This document shows, one piece after another, positions 16,575-24,041 of a DNA stretch of 34,300 bases. The notes beneath the pieces are model-generated. The model was not told where the DNA came from. It searched no databases and saw nothing but the letters and a program-made list of their open reading frames with translations. The DNA is from CTSoil-075 sp964292325. Lineage in GTDB: Bacteria; Bacillota; Negativicutes; DSM-13327. The DNA is taken from positions 1 to 34,300 of the forward strand of contig CAXYVG010000034.1 of the NCBI GenBank assembly GCA_964292325.1. Reading direction: 5' to 3'. The position numbers were made by a program, and so were the translations under genes. How positions within the stretch are numbered: position 1 is the stretch's first letter; each line of letters begins with the position of its first letter.

Positions 16575-16603
16575 TTGTCACATATGATATTGAATGATAT
16601 AAT
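16575..16603 (+). promoter_or_regulatory. Strong promoter with extended -10
   Basis: TTGTCA (16575-16580), a 17-base spacer and TATAAT (16598-16603) preceded by TGA form a near-consensus promoter. It reads into the half repeat at 16630 and then the terminator at 16681. Confidence 0.72.
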
Positions 16604-16609
16604 ATATAC

Positions 16610-16715
16610 AGAAGGTACGAACGAAATGACAGCGATATTGTTAGTCTGCTGGAAATCAACTATGTGATAGTGTATGTATCGAGCTCTACTTTTCTACTAG
16701 TAGGGCTCTTATTTT
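16610..16715 (+). ncRNA. Putative leader RNA or small RNA carrying a Family 1 5' motif
   Basis: A promoter and an intrinsic terminator bracket about 105 non-coding bases upstream of the dipeptidase gene. The RNA contains AGCGATATTGTTAGTCTGC (16630-16648), the 5' signature of the Family 1 repeats, but not their 3' signature. CGATA (16632-16636) can pair with TATCG (16677-16681), just touching the terminator stem. The dipeptidase would depend on readthrough if it has no other promoter. Function unknown. Confidence 0.42.
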
Positions 16716-16716
16716 A
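16681..16716 (+). terminator. Intrinsic terminator in the dipeptidase leader
   Basis: GAGCTCTAC pairs with GTAGGGCTC (nine pairs, one wobble) and is followed by TTATTTT. It lies 55 bases before the dipeptidase start, so it could act as an attenuator. Confidence 0.72.
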
Positions 16717-16734
16717 AAATCATCTGACTGTATA

Positions 16735-16747
16735 GTCATATTATGAC
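16735..16747. promoter_or_regulatory. Palindrome before the dipeptidase gene
   Basis: GTCATATTATGAC is a perfect 13-bp palindrome ending 21 bases before the ATG. It overlaps a second inverted repeat TGACT-GTAT-AGTCA. It could be an operator, possibly for the TetR regulator encoded downstream; this is inference. Confidence 0.35.
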
Positions 16748-16768
16748 AAAAGGATAGGTGGGGATAGG

Positions 16769-17704
16769 ATGCAGCTTATTGATTTACATTGTGATACAAT
16801 ATTACATCTGATGGATCAACCGCAGCTAGGATTAAAAATGAATGATTTGAGTGTAGATATACAAAAACTAAAAAAAGCCAATGCAGTAGCTCAGTTTTTT
16901 GCGTTATATATTGATTTAGAAGAGCATCCAAATGCCTTGCAACGTTGTTTGAATATGCTGGATGTTTTTTATCAGGAAATAGAAAAAAATTCTAACGATA
17001 TTGCTCTAACTCGGAATGTGCAAGAGTTGTATTCCAATCAGAAACAAGGTAAAATATCTGCATTTTTGACAATTGAAGAAGGTGGCGCCTTAGAAGGGCG
17101 TTTGGAAAATTTACGGAATTTTTATCGATTAGGTGTGCGGCTACTGACACTTAGTTGGAATTATCCGAATGAAATTGGTTATCCAAACTGTAAAAAACAA
17201 TACCAAATACAAGGTTTAACTGAATTTGGACAGCAAGTAGTGCACGAAATGAATGAATTAGGTATGATCATTGATGTATCTCACCTTTCGGATCAAGGTT
17301 TTTATGATGTTGCCAATTTATCAAAGAAACCATTTATTGCTTCTCATTCAAATGCCCGGGCTATTTTAGATCATGGTCGTAATTTAACGGATGATATGAT
17401 TCGGCAATTAGCAGAAAAAGGTGGCATCATGGGGATCAACTTTTATGGAAGTTTTTTAAACCCATCGGGCGAGAGTAAAGTGGACGATATGGTAGCTCAT
17501 ATGAAACATATTTATAATATAGGTGGTATTGATGTATTGGCGATCGGTACCGATTTTGATGGAATTGAATGTAGTTTGGAAATTGCTAATATTGGTGAAA
17601 TTCATAAATTAATGGATGCATTAATGAAAAGTGGCTTTACAGCAGCTGAAATTGACAAAATTTTCTATAAAAATTCATTGCGAGTCATGCAAGAGTGTCT
17701 ATAA
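16769..17704 (+). CDS. Membrane dipeptidase family (peptidase M19)
   Basis: The 311-residue protein has the binuclear-zinc ligands of renal-dipeptidase-like enzymes: HCD near residues 7-9, the bridging glutamate in TIEEGGALEG, DVSHLSDQGF and ASHSN histidines, and the GTDFDG aspartate near residue 255. It lacks a signal peptide, so it is probably cytoplasmic and cleaves dipeptides, possibly D-containing ones. GGTGGGGATAGG precedes the ATG. The TetR gene follows after 57 bases with no terminator, so the two may be co-transcribed. Confidence 0.9.
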   Translation: MQLIDLHCDTILHLMDQPQLGLKMNDLSVDIQKLKKANAVAQFFALYIDLEEHPNALQRCLNMLDVFYQEIEKNSNDIALTRNVQELYSNQKQGKISAFLTIEEGGALEGRLENLRNFYRLGVRLLTLSWNYPNEIGYPNCKKQYQIQGLTEFGQQVVHEMNELGMIIDVSHLSDQGFYDVANLSKKPFIASHSNARAILDHGRNLTDDMIRQLAEKGGIMGINFYGSFLNPSGESKVDDMVAHMKHIYNIGGIDVLAIGTDFDGIECSLEIANIGEIHKLMDALMKSGFTAAEIDKIFYKNSLRVMQECL

Positions 17705-17761
17705 TATATATATATACTTTTTTCAAAACACTGGCAGCGAGTTGATAAAATGGAGGTAAAA

Positions 17762-18388
17762 ATGAAACATCCTCAGCCTTGTATATGTTCTCATGATTCT
17801 CATAACAAACGTCAGCAGATATTAGATGCAGCCTATATTATCTTTTCGCGTAAAGGATATCACAAAGCAACGGTGGATGAAATTATTGCATTAGCCGATA
17901 CGGGAAAAGGAACAGTCTATAATTATTTTGTCAATAAAGAACAATTATTTTATACCTTAATTAAAGAACGTAGTGCCCCTTTCGAAACTGTTTTAATAAA
18001 AATTGTCAATTCATCTGAAATGCCGTTACAAAAAGTGGAAACAATTGTAAAAGCATTTCTAGAGTTTTATATCGAAAATGCTGATTTGTGGCGAGTCGTC
18101 ATGTATGAAGTGCGAGGGCTAGGCGTAGAAGGATATTCTAACTTTACCTTAGAGCAACGAGATAAGTATCAAGCTTGGTTTTGCCAGACGATTGGTATGA
18201 TTGAAAAAGTATTGCTAGAAGGAAAAGCTAGTGGCGTAATTCTTAAAACATGTGATGCCAACCGGATTGCTCATGGCTTATTTAGCGTCATTGTGACTTC
18301 TGTATTTCATAATTTTTTGAATGAAGATATTGGCGAGACTGCGCATAATATTACTCAATTTCTTTTATATGGCGTGGCTAGTAAATAA
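17762..18388 (+). CDS. TetR/AcrR-family transcriptional regulator
   Basis: The 208-residue protein has an N-terminal TetR helix-turn-helix (about residues 16-62; ILDAAYIIFSRKGYHKATVD and GTVYNYFVNKEQLF) and an alpha-helical ligand-binding C-terminal domain. The ATG at 17762 is 5 bases past GGAGG; an in-frame ATG at 17750 overlaps that site and is rejected. The extreme N-terminus CICSHDSHNK places two cysteines and two histidines before the HTH, unusual for the family and possibly metal-binding. The target is unknown; the dipeptidase gene upstream is the nearest candidate. Confidence 0.9.
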   Translation: MKHPQPCICSHDSHNKRQQILDAAYIIFSRKGYHKATVDEIIALADTGKGTVYNYFVNKEQLFYTLIKERSAPFETVLIKIVNSSEMPLQKVETIVKAFLEFYIENADLWRVVMYEVRGLGVEGYSNFTLEQRDKYQAWFCQTIGMIEKVLLEGKASGVILKTCDANRIAHGLFSVIVTSVFHNFLNEDIGETAHNITQFLLYGVASK

Positions 18389-18395
18389 AGAAAAT

Positions 18396-18474
18396 AGCAG
18401 TTATATTGTTAGTCTGTCGTGGCTGGGCTATAGGGCTTTTATAGCCCAGTCACGACGATTGCCATCAAGAATAT
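18396..18474 (+). repeat. Family 1 structured repeat, copy B
   Basis: It has the 5' flank TTATATTGTTAGTCTG and the 3' flank ACGATTGCCATCAAGAA. The hairpin arms CGTGGCTGGGCTAT and ATAGCCCAGTCACG pair at all 14 positions (one wobble). Compared with copy A, the eleventh pair is C-G instead of G-C, a compensatory change. It lies between tetR and the PHP gene, on the same strand as both. Confidence 0.75.
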
Positions 18475-18537
18475 TTAATAATATCTATATAGAGTAAAAG
18501 ATAATAGATAGTAATGAAAGTTTGCAGGAGGATAAAT

Positions 18538-19308
18538 ATGTTATTTGATAGTCATATGCATACGCGTTTTTCTACCGATTCAAAAATGAAAATGGATGAG
18601 GCTGTAGCCAAGGGAAAAGAATTAAATATTGGCATTACCATTACCGATCATATGGACATCTTATATCCAGAGCCGAAAGCCTTTGTATTTGATGTAGAGC
18701 AATATTTTTCTGATTATAATCAGTATCGTAGCGAGAATGTGTTACTTGGCATTGAGATCGGGATGCGCTCAGATTGTCTAGAAGAAAATTGCCGTATTGT
18801 CGAGAAGTATCCTTTTGACTATGTGATAGGGTCAGTACATGTGATTGATAATATTGATCTTTATGCTGCGGATTTTTATCAACAGAGAACGAAACAGGAA
18901 GTCTATCAACAATATTTTGCGACCATGTTACAATGCGTAACCTGTTATGATGCAATTGATAGTCTCGGTCATATTGATTATATCGCAAGATATGCAAGGT
19001 TCGCTGATCCAGAGATCTATTATCATGAATTTAGCGAGTCAATTGATCGAATACTAACCGTTTTAGCTCAAAAAGGTAAAGCATTAGAGATTAATACTAG
19101 GCGTCTTAATAGCCAACAAATAGCGCAAAATCTTATACCTATTTACAAACGCTTTTATGAGGTCGGTGGACGCTTGGTAACGATCGGTTCTGATGCTCAT
19201 AATGCAGCGGATATTGGGAAAAATATGAAAACAGGAATAGAGATCGCGGAGCGATCGGGTTTAAAAGTAGTATATTATAAAGAGAGCCAACCACAATATA
19301 TGAAATAA
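18538..19308 (+). CDS. PHP-domain phosphatase, probable histidinol-phosphatase (HisJ/HisK type)
   Basis: From the ATG at 18538 (GCAGGAGG lies 8 bases upstream) the protein has 256 residues; an in-frame ATG at 18514 sits before that site and is rejected. It shows PHP metal-binding motifs: DSHMHTRFSTDS at the N-terminus, TDHMD near 41-45, GSVHVID near 99-105, a central SLGHIDYIARY and C-terminal GSDAHN. HisJ/HisK members hydrolyse histidinol phosphate. The his cluster in this window has a HisB without a phosphatase domain, so this gene may complete the pathway. Specificity within PHP proteins is not certain. Confidence 0.82.
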   Translation: MLFDSHMHTRFSTDSKMKMDEAVAKGKELNIGITITDHMDILYPEPKAFVFDVEQYFSDYNQYRSENVLLGIEIGMRSDCLEENCRIVEKYPFDYVIGSVHVIDNIDLYAADFYQQRTKQEVYQQYFATMLQCVTCYDAIDSLGHIDYIARYARFADPEIYYHEFSESIDRILTVLAQKGKALEINTRRLNSQQIAQNLIPIYKRFYEVGGRLVTIGSDAHNAADIGKNMKTGIEIAERSGLKVVYYKESQPQYMK

Positions 19309-19401
19309 GAAAAGACTTGGCTTCGACCAAGTCCTCAGACGCAGGTCAAAGTTTTAGTCATTCTTATTTGGAATCGAGAAAGATTATGCTTTCTGATTCT
19401 G
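19304..19401 (-). repeat. Family 2 repeat, copy 2 (reverse orientation)
   Basis: Read on the minus strand it runs CAGAATCAGAAAG...CTTTCTCGATTCC, then AAATAAGAATGACTAA, then CCTGCGTCTGAGGACTTGG...CCAAGTCTTTTCTTAT. It begins directly after the T-tract of the metQ terminator and extends to the stop codon of the convergent PHP gene. Orientation follows metQ, as in the other two copies. Confidence 0.75.
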
Positions 19402-19405
19402 TAAA

Positions 19406-19441
19406 AAAAGACTGTATCAAAAAAAATTGATACAGCCTTTT
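19406..19441 (-). terminator. Intrinsic terminator of metQ
   Basis: On the minus strand GGCTGTATCAA pairs with TTGATACAGTC across a T-rich loop, followed by a seven-T run. It ends the metNIQ transcript and is followed by Family 2 copy 2. Confidence 0.85.
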
Positions 19442-19452
19442 CTTATTGATTA

Positions 19453-20268
19453 TTAAAATGCTGGTACAACAGCACCTTGATATTTTTCGTTAATGAACTT
19501 TCGTACTTCTTCTGAGGTTAATGCTTTTGTCAATTTTTGAATTTCAGGACGATTCTCATCGCCTTTGCGGATTGTCAAAATATTAACATACGGAGAATCA
19601 TTTTGTTCAATAAATAGTGCATCTTTCGTAGGGACTAATTTTGCTTCTAGTGCATAATTGGTATTAATTACAGCGATTGAAACATCTTCTAAAACACGAG
19701 GTAGTTGAGGAGCTTCTAGTTCACTGATAACAAGTTTTTTATCGTTTGCTACAATATCATTTACAGTAGCATTAATGCCAATGCCATCTTTTAGTTTAAT
19801 GAGTCCAGCTTTTTCTAACAGAACAAGAGCGCGGCCGCCGTTGGTAGGATCATTCGGAATGGCAACTTTTGCGCCAGCAGGAAGTTCGGCAAGAGTTTTG
19901 ATTTTCTTAGAGTAGATACCCATCGGTTCAATGTGTACAGCTGCTGTATAGGTCAATGCTAAATTACGTTCCGTTGCAAATTTATTCAAATACGGAGTGT
20001 GCTGAAAAAAATTAGCGTCTAATTCTTTTTCGGCAACAGCAATGTTAGGAGTTACATAGTCTGTCAATTCTACGATTTGTAGATCGATACCTTCTTTTGC
20101 AAGAATTGGTTTAACGACATTCAAAATTTCAGCATGAGGTACAGCTGTTGCCCCCACCTTGAGTACCGTTTTCCCTGCTTCTTTTGTAGGGGCAGGGCTT
20201 TGTCCGCAACCACTAAGTAAAAGACCAAAAGAGAGTAGACTAATTAGAACTAGAAATAGTTTTTTCAT
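19453..20268 (-). CDS. metQ: D-methionine-binding lipoprotein of the MetNIQ ABC transporter
   Basis: The 271-residue protein has a lipoprotein signal: a KK start, a hydrophobic stretch and lipobox LLSGCG with the lipidated cysteine at residue 21. The mature NlpA/MetQ-type domain begins VLKVGATAVPHAEIL and contains ELTDYVTPN and DANFFQHTPYL. It is anchored outside the membrane and delivers methionine to MetIN. AGGAGGCTTTTAACA precedes the ATG. It is the last gene of the metN-metI-metQ operon under SAM-I riboswitch control. Confidence 0.95.
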   Translation of the reverse strand: MKKLFLVLISLLSFGLLLSGCGQSPAPTKEAGKTVLKVGATAVPHAEILNVVKPILAKEGIDLQIVELTDYVTPNIAVAEKELDANFFQHTPYLNKFATERNLALTYTAAVHIEPMGIYSKKIKTLAELPAGAKVAIPNDPTNGGRALVLLEKAGLIKLKDGIGINATVNDIVANDKKLVISELEAPQLPRVLEDVSIAVINTNYALEAKLVPTKDALFIEQNDSPYVNILTIRKGDENRPEIQKLTKALTSEEVRKFINEKYQGAVVPAF

Positions 20269-20287
20269 TGTTAAAAGCCTCCTAGAT

Positions 20288-20941
20288 TTATTTTTTATTT
20301 AGGCGGCGAGCTACATAGTCGCCGGTTGATTGTACGATTTGTACTTGGGCAATTAAGATGATAACCGTAATGAGCATAATATCAGCGCGGAAACGTTGGT
20401 ATCCATAACGAATAGCCAAATCCCCTAAGCCGCCGCCGCCAATTGCGCCTGCCATAGCGGAGTAACCAATCAAGCTGATGATGGTTAAGGTAAGGCCGAG
20501 GATGATTCCAGGCATAGCTTCAGGAAGTAATACCTTGGTAATAATTTCTCGTGGTGAGGCACCCATGGCTTGCGCTGCTTCGATGACGCCGTAATCTACT
20601 TCTTTGAGAGCCGATTCTACGATTCGGGCAACAAAGGGGATTGCGGCAATACTAAGAGGAACAATCGCAGCATTTGTACCGATGGATGTGCCGACAAGTA
20701 AGCGAGTGAATGGAATGATCGCTACCATTAATATAATAAAGGGAGTGGAACGTGCGGCATTGACAATGACGCCGAGTACTTTGTTGAGTGCGGTATTTTC
20801 TAAAATATGTCCTTTATTGGTAGTGATTAAAATAATACCAAGAGGAATACCGATAATTGCTGAAATCATTCCTGAGACAGCGACCATATAAGTGGTTTCC
20901 CATAAGGATTTAATTAGTAATGCGAGCATGTCTTGTGACAT
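20288..20941 (-). CDS. metI: Methionine ABC transporter permease
   Basis: The 217-residue permease has about five membrane segments and the EAA coupling motif EAAQAMGASPREIITKVLLP that contacts the ATPase. The ATG at 20941 is preceded by GAGGTG at 7 bases; an upstream in-frame TTG at 20947 is rejected. The gene overlaps the end of metN by 32 bases, indicating tight coupling. Confidence 0.94.
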   Translation of the reverse strand: MSQDMLALLIKSLWETTYMVAVSGMISAIIGIPLGIILITTNKGHILENTALNKVLGVIVNAARSTPFIILMVAIIPFTRLLVGTSIGTNAAIVPLSIAAIPFVARIVESALKEVDYGVIEAAQAMGASPREIITKVLLPEAMPGIILGLTLTIISLIGYSAMAGAIGGGGLGDLAIRYGYQRFRADIMLITVIILIAQVQIVQSTGDYVARRLNKK

Positions 20942-21968
20942 AGCCAATCACCTCTATTCCTAAATCTCGTGTTTGTAAATAGCGAAGTGTTTCCTCAAGA
21001 GAACTCTGCTCTCCTGAAAGTTCTACAATTAATGTGCCAAAAGGTGTTGATTGAATGTGATCAATATTACCATGTAAGATACTAGCATCAATATCAAAAC
21101 GACGAATAATACTAGAAATAACAGGATCTTCAGCAGAGTTGCCAATGAACGATAAACGGAGCATTAAATTACTACCAGCGGAAGGCGTTGTTGATAAAGA
21201 AAGATCTGAAAAAAATTCAGGTAAGTTATGACTAATGATCGAGCTGATAAATTCTTTCGTTGTATTTTCCTTTGGCTGAGTGAAAACATCAAGCACTTTA
21301 CCTTGTTCAATAATATAACCATTTTCGATGACGGCTACTTGGTTGCAGATTTCTTTAATCACCTGCATTTCATGGGTAATAAGAACAATTGTAAGGTTAA
21401 ATTCACGATTAATATTTTTTAATAATTCCAAAATGGATTTTGTGGTTTGTGGGTCAAGGGCCGATGTTGCTTCATCGCATAAGAGAACTTTCGGATGGTT
21501 CGCCAGTGCGCGAGCGATGCCCACACGTTGCTTTTGTCCGCCACTTAGCTGGGCTGGATATTGATCTTTTTTATCGGCTAATCCGACTAAGGTGAGAAGA
21601 TGCATAACCTCTGTATTGATTTCTTCTTTACCCCGTTTGGCGAGCTCAAGAGGGAATGCGATATTTTGGTACACCGTGCGCGATGATAATAGGTTAAAAT
21701 GCTGAAAAATCATTCCGATTTTTTTTCGCTGTTCCCGTAATTCTTTTTCGCTCAGGGTAGTAAGTTCCTGTCCGTCAACTGTGACGCTACCTTTAGTCGG
21801 GCATTCGAGCATATTAATGCAACGGATCAGAGTGCTTTTACCAGCGCCGCTTGTACCAATAATCCCGAAAATTTCACCTTGCGATACTGTTAAATTGATA
21901 CCCTTTAAGGCATGTACGATGCCGTTGTCACTTTCATATATTTTTTCAATGTTATCAAGTGTAATCAA
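20910..21968 (-). CDS. metN: Methionine ABC transporter ATP-binding protein
   Basis: The 352-residue protein carries Walker A GTSGAGKST (38-46), the ABC signature LSGGQKQR, Walker B VLLCDEATSALD and the switch histidine in VLITHEM. A C-terminal NIL domain (about 265-350) binds methionine for trans-inhibition of transport. The start is a TTG at 21968 with AAAGGGGT about 8 bases upstream; no ATG is positioned better. It is the first gene of the operon, directly downstream of the riboswitch terminator. Confidence 0.95.
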   Translation of the reverse strand: MITLDNIEKIYESDNGIVHALKGINLTVSQGEIFGIIGTSGAGKSTLIRCINMLECPTKGSVTVDGQELTTLSEKELREQRKKIGMIFQHFNLLSSRTVYQNIAFPLELAKRGKEEINTEVMHLLTLVGLADKKDQYPAQLSGGQKQRVGIARALANHPKVLLCDEATSALDPQTTKSILELLKNINREFNLTIVLITHEMQVIKEICNQVAVIENGYIIEQGKVLDVFTQPKENTTKEFISSIISHNLPEFFSDLSLSTTPSAGSNLMLRLSFIGNSAEDPVISSIIRRFDIDASILHGNIDHIQSTPFGTLIVELSGEQSSLEETLRYLQTRDLGIEVIGYVTRHARITN

Positions 21969-22002
21969 TGTAATGACCCCTTTCTGTTATTTATCGAGAA
22001 TC

Positions 22003-22035
22003 GTAAAAAAAGCTACTTCATAATATGAAGCAGCA
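22003..22035 (-). terminator. SAM-I riboswitch expression-platform terminator
   Basis: On the minus strand GCTGCTTCAT pairs with ATGAAGTAGC, followed by eight Ts. The left arm GCTTCAT can instead pair with GATGAAGC, the 3' half of aptamer stem P1. That is the alternative antiterminator used when SAM is absent. Confidence 0.88.
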
Positions 22036-22157
22036 TAATAAATCTCGTTGCGCTTCATCTGCCAGGAGATACTCCTGTGGAGTTGGCACCGTTTCACAAA
22101 AAGTGAATGGTTGCCGCAGTTTCATAGGGCCATTCCCTCAACTGCTCTTGATGAAAA
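22036..22157 (-). promoter_or_regulatory. SAM-I riboswitch (S-box leader)
   Basis: The minus strand carries the classic S-box core: TTCATCAAGAGCAG, GAGGGA, GGCCCTATGAAAC, GCGGCAACC and a distal hairpin, closing with GATGAA. P1 pairs bases near 22150-22156 with 22053-22059. S-adenosylmethionine binding stabilises P1 and permits the terminator at 22003-22035, switching off metNIQ when methionine/SAM is plentiful. All core segments appear intact. Confidence 0.95.
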
Positions 22158-22176
22158 ATATAAACTTGTGAGTATG

Positions 22177-22205
22177 ATAGTAACATATCACTAGAAGGGT
22201 GTCAA
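22177..22205 (-). promoter_or_regulatory. Promoter of the metNIQ operon
   Basis: On the minus strand TTGACA (22200-22205) and TACTAT (22177-22182) are 17 bases apart. Transcription would start about 10 bases before the riboswitch. Confidence 0.75.
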
Positions 22206-22227
22206 GGTAAAAAAATAGTAGCTTCTT

Positions 22228-22256
22228 TTGCAATTTATAATAAATGATGTTATAAT
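22228..22256 (+). promoter_or_regulatory. Promoter of the TrpR-like regulator and hisZ
   Basis: TTGCAA (22228-22233), 17 bases, TATAAT (22251-22256). The -10 box lies inside GTTATAATTTAAC, a short dyad with GTTA/TAAC ends like those of the palindrome at the hisG promoter. Confidence 0.6.
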
Positions 22257-22306
22257 TTAACGAAGTAAAGATTGAAAGTGATAAAGTAAAGGAGCGCAAT
22301 CATATT

Positions 22307-22663
22307 ATGGCTACAAATCCCAAACTGAAGGGTGAATTGGCTGATCGGCTGTTTCAGGGCATTTTATTACTAGAAAATCAAGAAGAATGTTATCAATTTT
22401 TTGAAGATATTTGTACAATTAGTGAACTAAAAGCTCTCGCGCAGCGGTTAGAAGTCGCTTTTATGGTGAAGCATGGACATACATATGATAATATTGTAGC
22501 CAAGACGGGAGCGAGTACAGCGACTATTAGTCGAGTAAAACGGTGTTTAAATTATGGGGCTGATGGATATAATTTGATTCTAGAACGCGTAGAAAGTCAA
22601 AATAAACAAGCAAAATTGATAACGGAAAATAGTAAAGCTAGTGCAGAAGATATAGTAAAGTGA
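22307..22663 (+). CDS. YerC/YecD-type TrpR-superfamily regulator, probable histidine regulator
   Basis: The 118-residue protein is a small all-helical TrpR-like protein: ELKALAQRLEVAFMVKHGHT and the HTH segment YDNIVAKTGASTATISRVKR near residues 60-80. Members of this family in Firmicutes (YerC, also called HisR) have been linked to control of histidine biosynthesis; I rely on memory for that. Its position directly upstream of hisZ, 25 bases away, agrees. AAAGGAGCG precedes the ATG. The palindrome over the hisG -10 box is a plausible operator. Confidence 0.85.
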   Translation: MATNPKLKGELADRLFQGILLLENQEECYQFFEDICTISELKALAQRLEVAFMVKHGHTYDNIVAKTGASTATISRVKRCLNYGADGYNLILERVESQNKQAKLITENSKASAEDIVK

Positions 22664-22688
22664 AAAATAATAGTGGAGTGTGGAAAGT

Positions 22689-23873
22689 ATGAGTCAGCAT
22701 GAATTTGTACCGCAAATTCCTTATGGAACAAGAGATTTTTTGCCTAAAGAAGCCAGACGTAAGCGGGAAGTGGAAGGAGCATTAGCTCATTTGTTTGATA
22801 GTTGGGGATATGATGAAGTGGTTACGCCAACAATTGAATATTTGGAAACGTTGGTAGTCGGCACAGGAAATGAATTAGACCAACATATGTTCAAATTTTT
22901 TGATAAGAACAATCGTATTTTGGCTTTGCGCCCTGATATGACGACGCCGATGGCTAGAGTCGCGGCTACCCGTTTGAAAGAAAGTGCATTGCCAATCAAA
23001 TTATTTTATTTAACGAATGTATTTCGCTATGAACAGGCGCAGACTGGTAGGCAATGTGAGTTTTACCAAGCAGGAGTAGAGCTGATGGGAGTATCAGGAG
23101 CTACCGCTGATGCCGAAGTCATTGCCTTGGCAGTCGAATCCATGCTAAAGTCAGGATTAAAACAATTCCAAATTGGTCTAGGGCAGGTCGAGTTTATTAA
23201 TGGTGTTATGCTAAATAGTGGTCTTTCTGTGCAGCAACAACAAAATGTAAAAACGGCTATGCTACATAGAAATTTAGTCGGGGTTGATGAAATATTAGCG
23301 ACTAGTGGCTTATCGCAAGAAGCGCAAAAGGTGCTAAAACATATTCCATTGTTACATGGTAAGCAAGATATGCTAAAGCAGGCCTATGGTATGGTAGCAA
23401 ATACTATCAGTCATCAGGCACTCGATAATTTGGCGGAGATTTATCGGTTGCTTGAAAGTTATGGTGTCGCTCAATATGTAGAGTTTGATCTAGGTATGAT
23501 TCGTGATTTTAATTATTATACGGGTATGGTTTTCGAAGGATATACACCGGGCCTTGGATTTCCTGTATGTGGTGGTGGACGGTATGATACCATGCTGAAT
23601 TCTTTTGGGATGAACCACGGGGCAACAGGCTTTGCTTTAGGGATTGAGCGGATGTTACTTGCGCTTGAACGGCAAGGAATTATGAGTGCACCTGATGCAA
23701 AAGATGTATATATTGGCTGGGGTAATGATAAGCTAGTAACAGCGATCAGCCATGGCGAAGAACTACGCAAACAAGGGAAACGAGTCGAACTAGGTCTTGT
23801 TGCTCAGACGCAAGCTGAGGCTGAGGTTAGCAAGAAAGATAAAGGCTATAATCAATTAATTTATATCGATTAA
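22689..23873 (+). CDS. hisZ: ATP phosphoribosyltransferase regulatory subunit
   Basis: This 394-residue histidyl-tRNA-synthetase paralogue partners short HisG to form active, histidine-sensitive ATP phosphoribosyltransferase. It retains class II motif 2 (FRYEQAQTGRQCEFYQAGVE) and FNYYTGMVFEGY, GGGRYD and the GFALGIERM segment near motif 3, but lacks the anticodon-binding domain of true HisRS. The ATG at 22689 is chosen over an in-frame GTG at 22680 that touches the GGAG site. The hisG encoded at 25848 is short, which fits. hisZ is separated from hisG by about 2 kb. Confidence 0.92.
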   Translation: MSQHEFVPQIPYGTRDFLPKEARRKREVEGALAHLFDSWGYDEVVTPTIEYLETLVVGTGNELDQHMFKFFDKNNRILALRPDMTTPMARVAATRLKESALPIKLFYLTNVFRYEQAQTGRQCEFYQAGVELMGVSGATADAEVIALAVESMLKSGLKQFQIGLGQVEFINGVMLNSGLSVQQQQNVKTAMLHRNLVGVDEILATSGLSQEAQKVLKHIPLLHGKQDMLKQAYGMVANTISHQALDNLAEIYRLLESYGVAQYVEFDLGMIRDFNYYTGMVFEGYTPGLGFPVCGGGRYDTMLNSFGMNHGATGFALGIERMLLALERQGIMSAPDAKDVYIGWGNDKLVTAISHGEELRKQGKRVELGLVAQTQAEAEVSKKDKGYNQLIYID

Positions 23874-23908
23874 TAGTAAGGCGATGTGGATTGCATTAAT
23901 AAAATGAT

Positions 23909-24018
23909 AGCTATATTGTGAGTCTGCCGTGAATAGGCTATAGGGCTTCGCTTGCGTCCTTCGTAAAGCCACTCAGTCCTATACCCCATCCACGACGATT
24001 GCCTATAGAGGATTATTT
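23909..24018 (+). repeat. Family 1 structured repeat, copy C (long form)
   Basis: It has the 5' flank AGCTATATTGTGAGTCTGCC and the 3' flank ACGACGATTGCC. CGTGAATAGGCTATAGG pairs with CCTATACCCCATCCACG at 14 of 17 positions. The apex holds a segment of about 30 bases, with an inner hairpin GGCTT/AAGCC, that is shared almost exactly with copy D. It lies just downstream of hisZ. Confidence 0.75.
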
Positions 24019-24041
24019 ATGTGATGAGTTAAGGAAGTAAA

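Noticed and set aside
16411..16659. 82-codon minus-strand frame
   Set aside because: It overlaps the small membrane ORF and the strong plus-strand promoter, and is low in complexity with no ribosome binding site.
22680..22688. GTG start for hisZ
   Set aside because: It sits one base from the GGAG site; the ATG at 22689 has workable spacing and a family-typical N-terminus.
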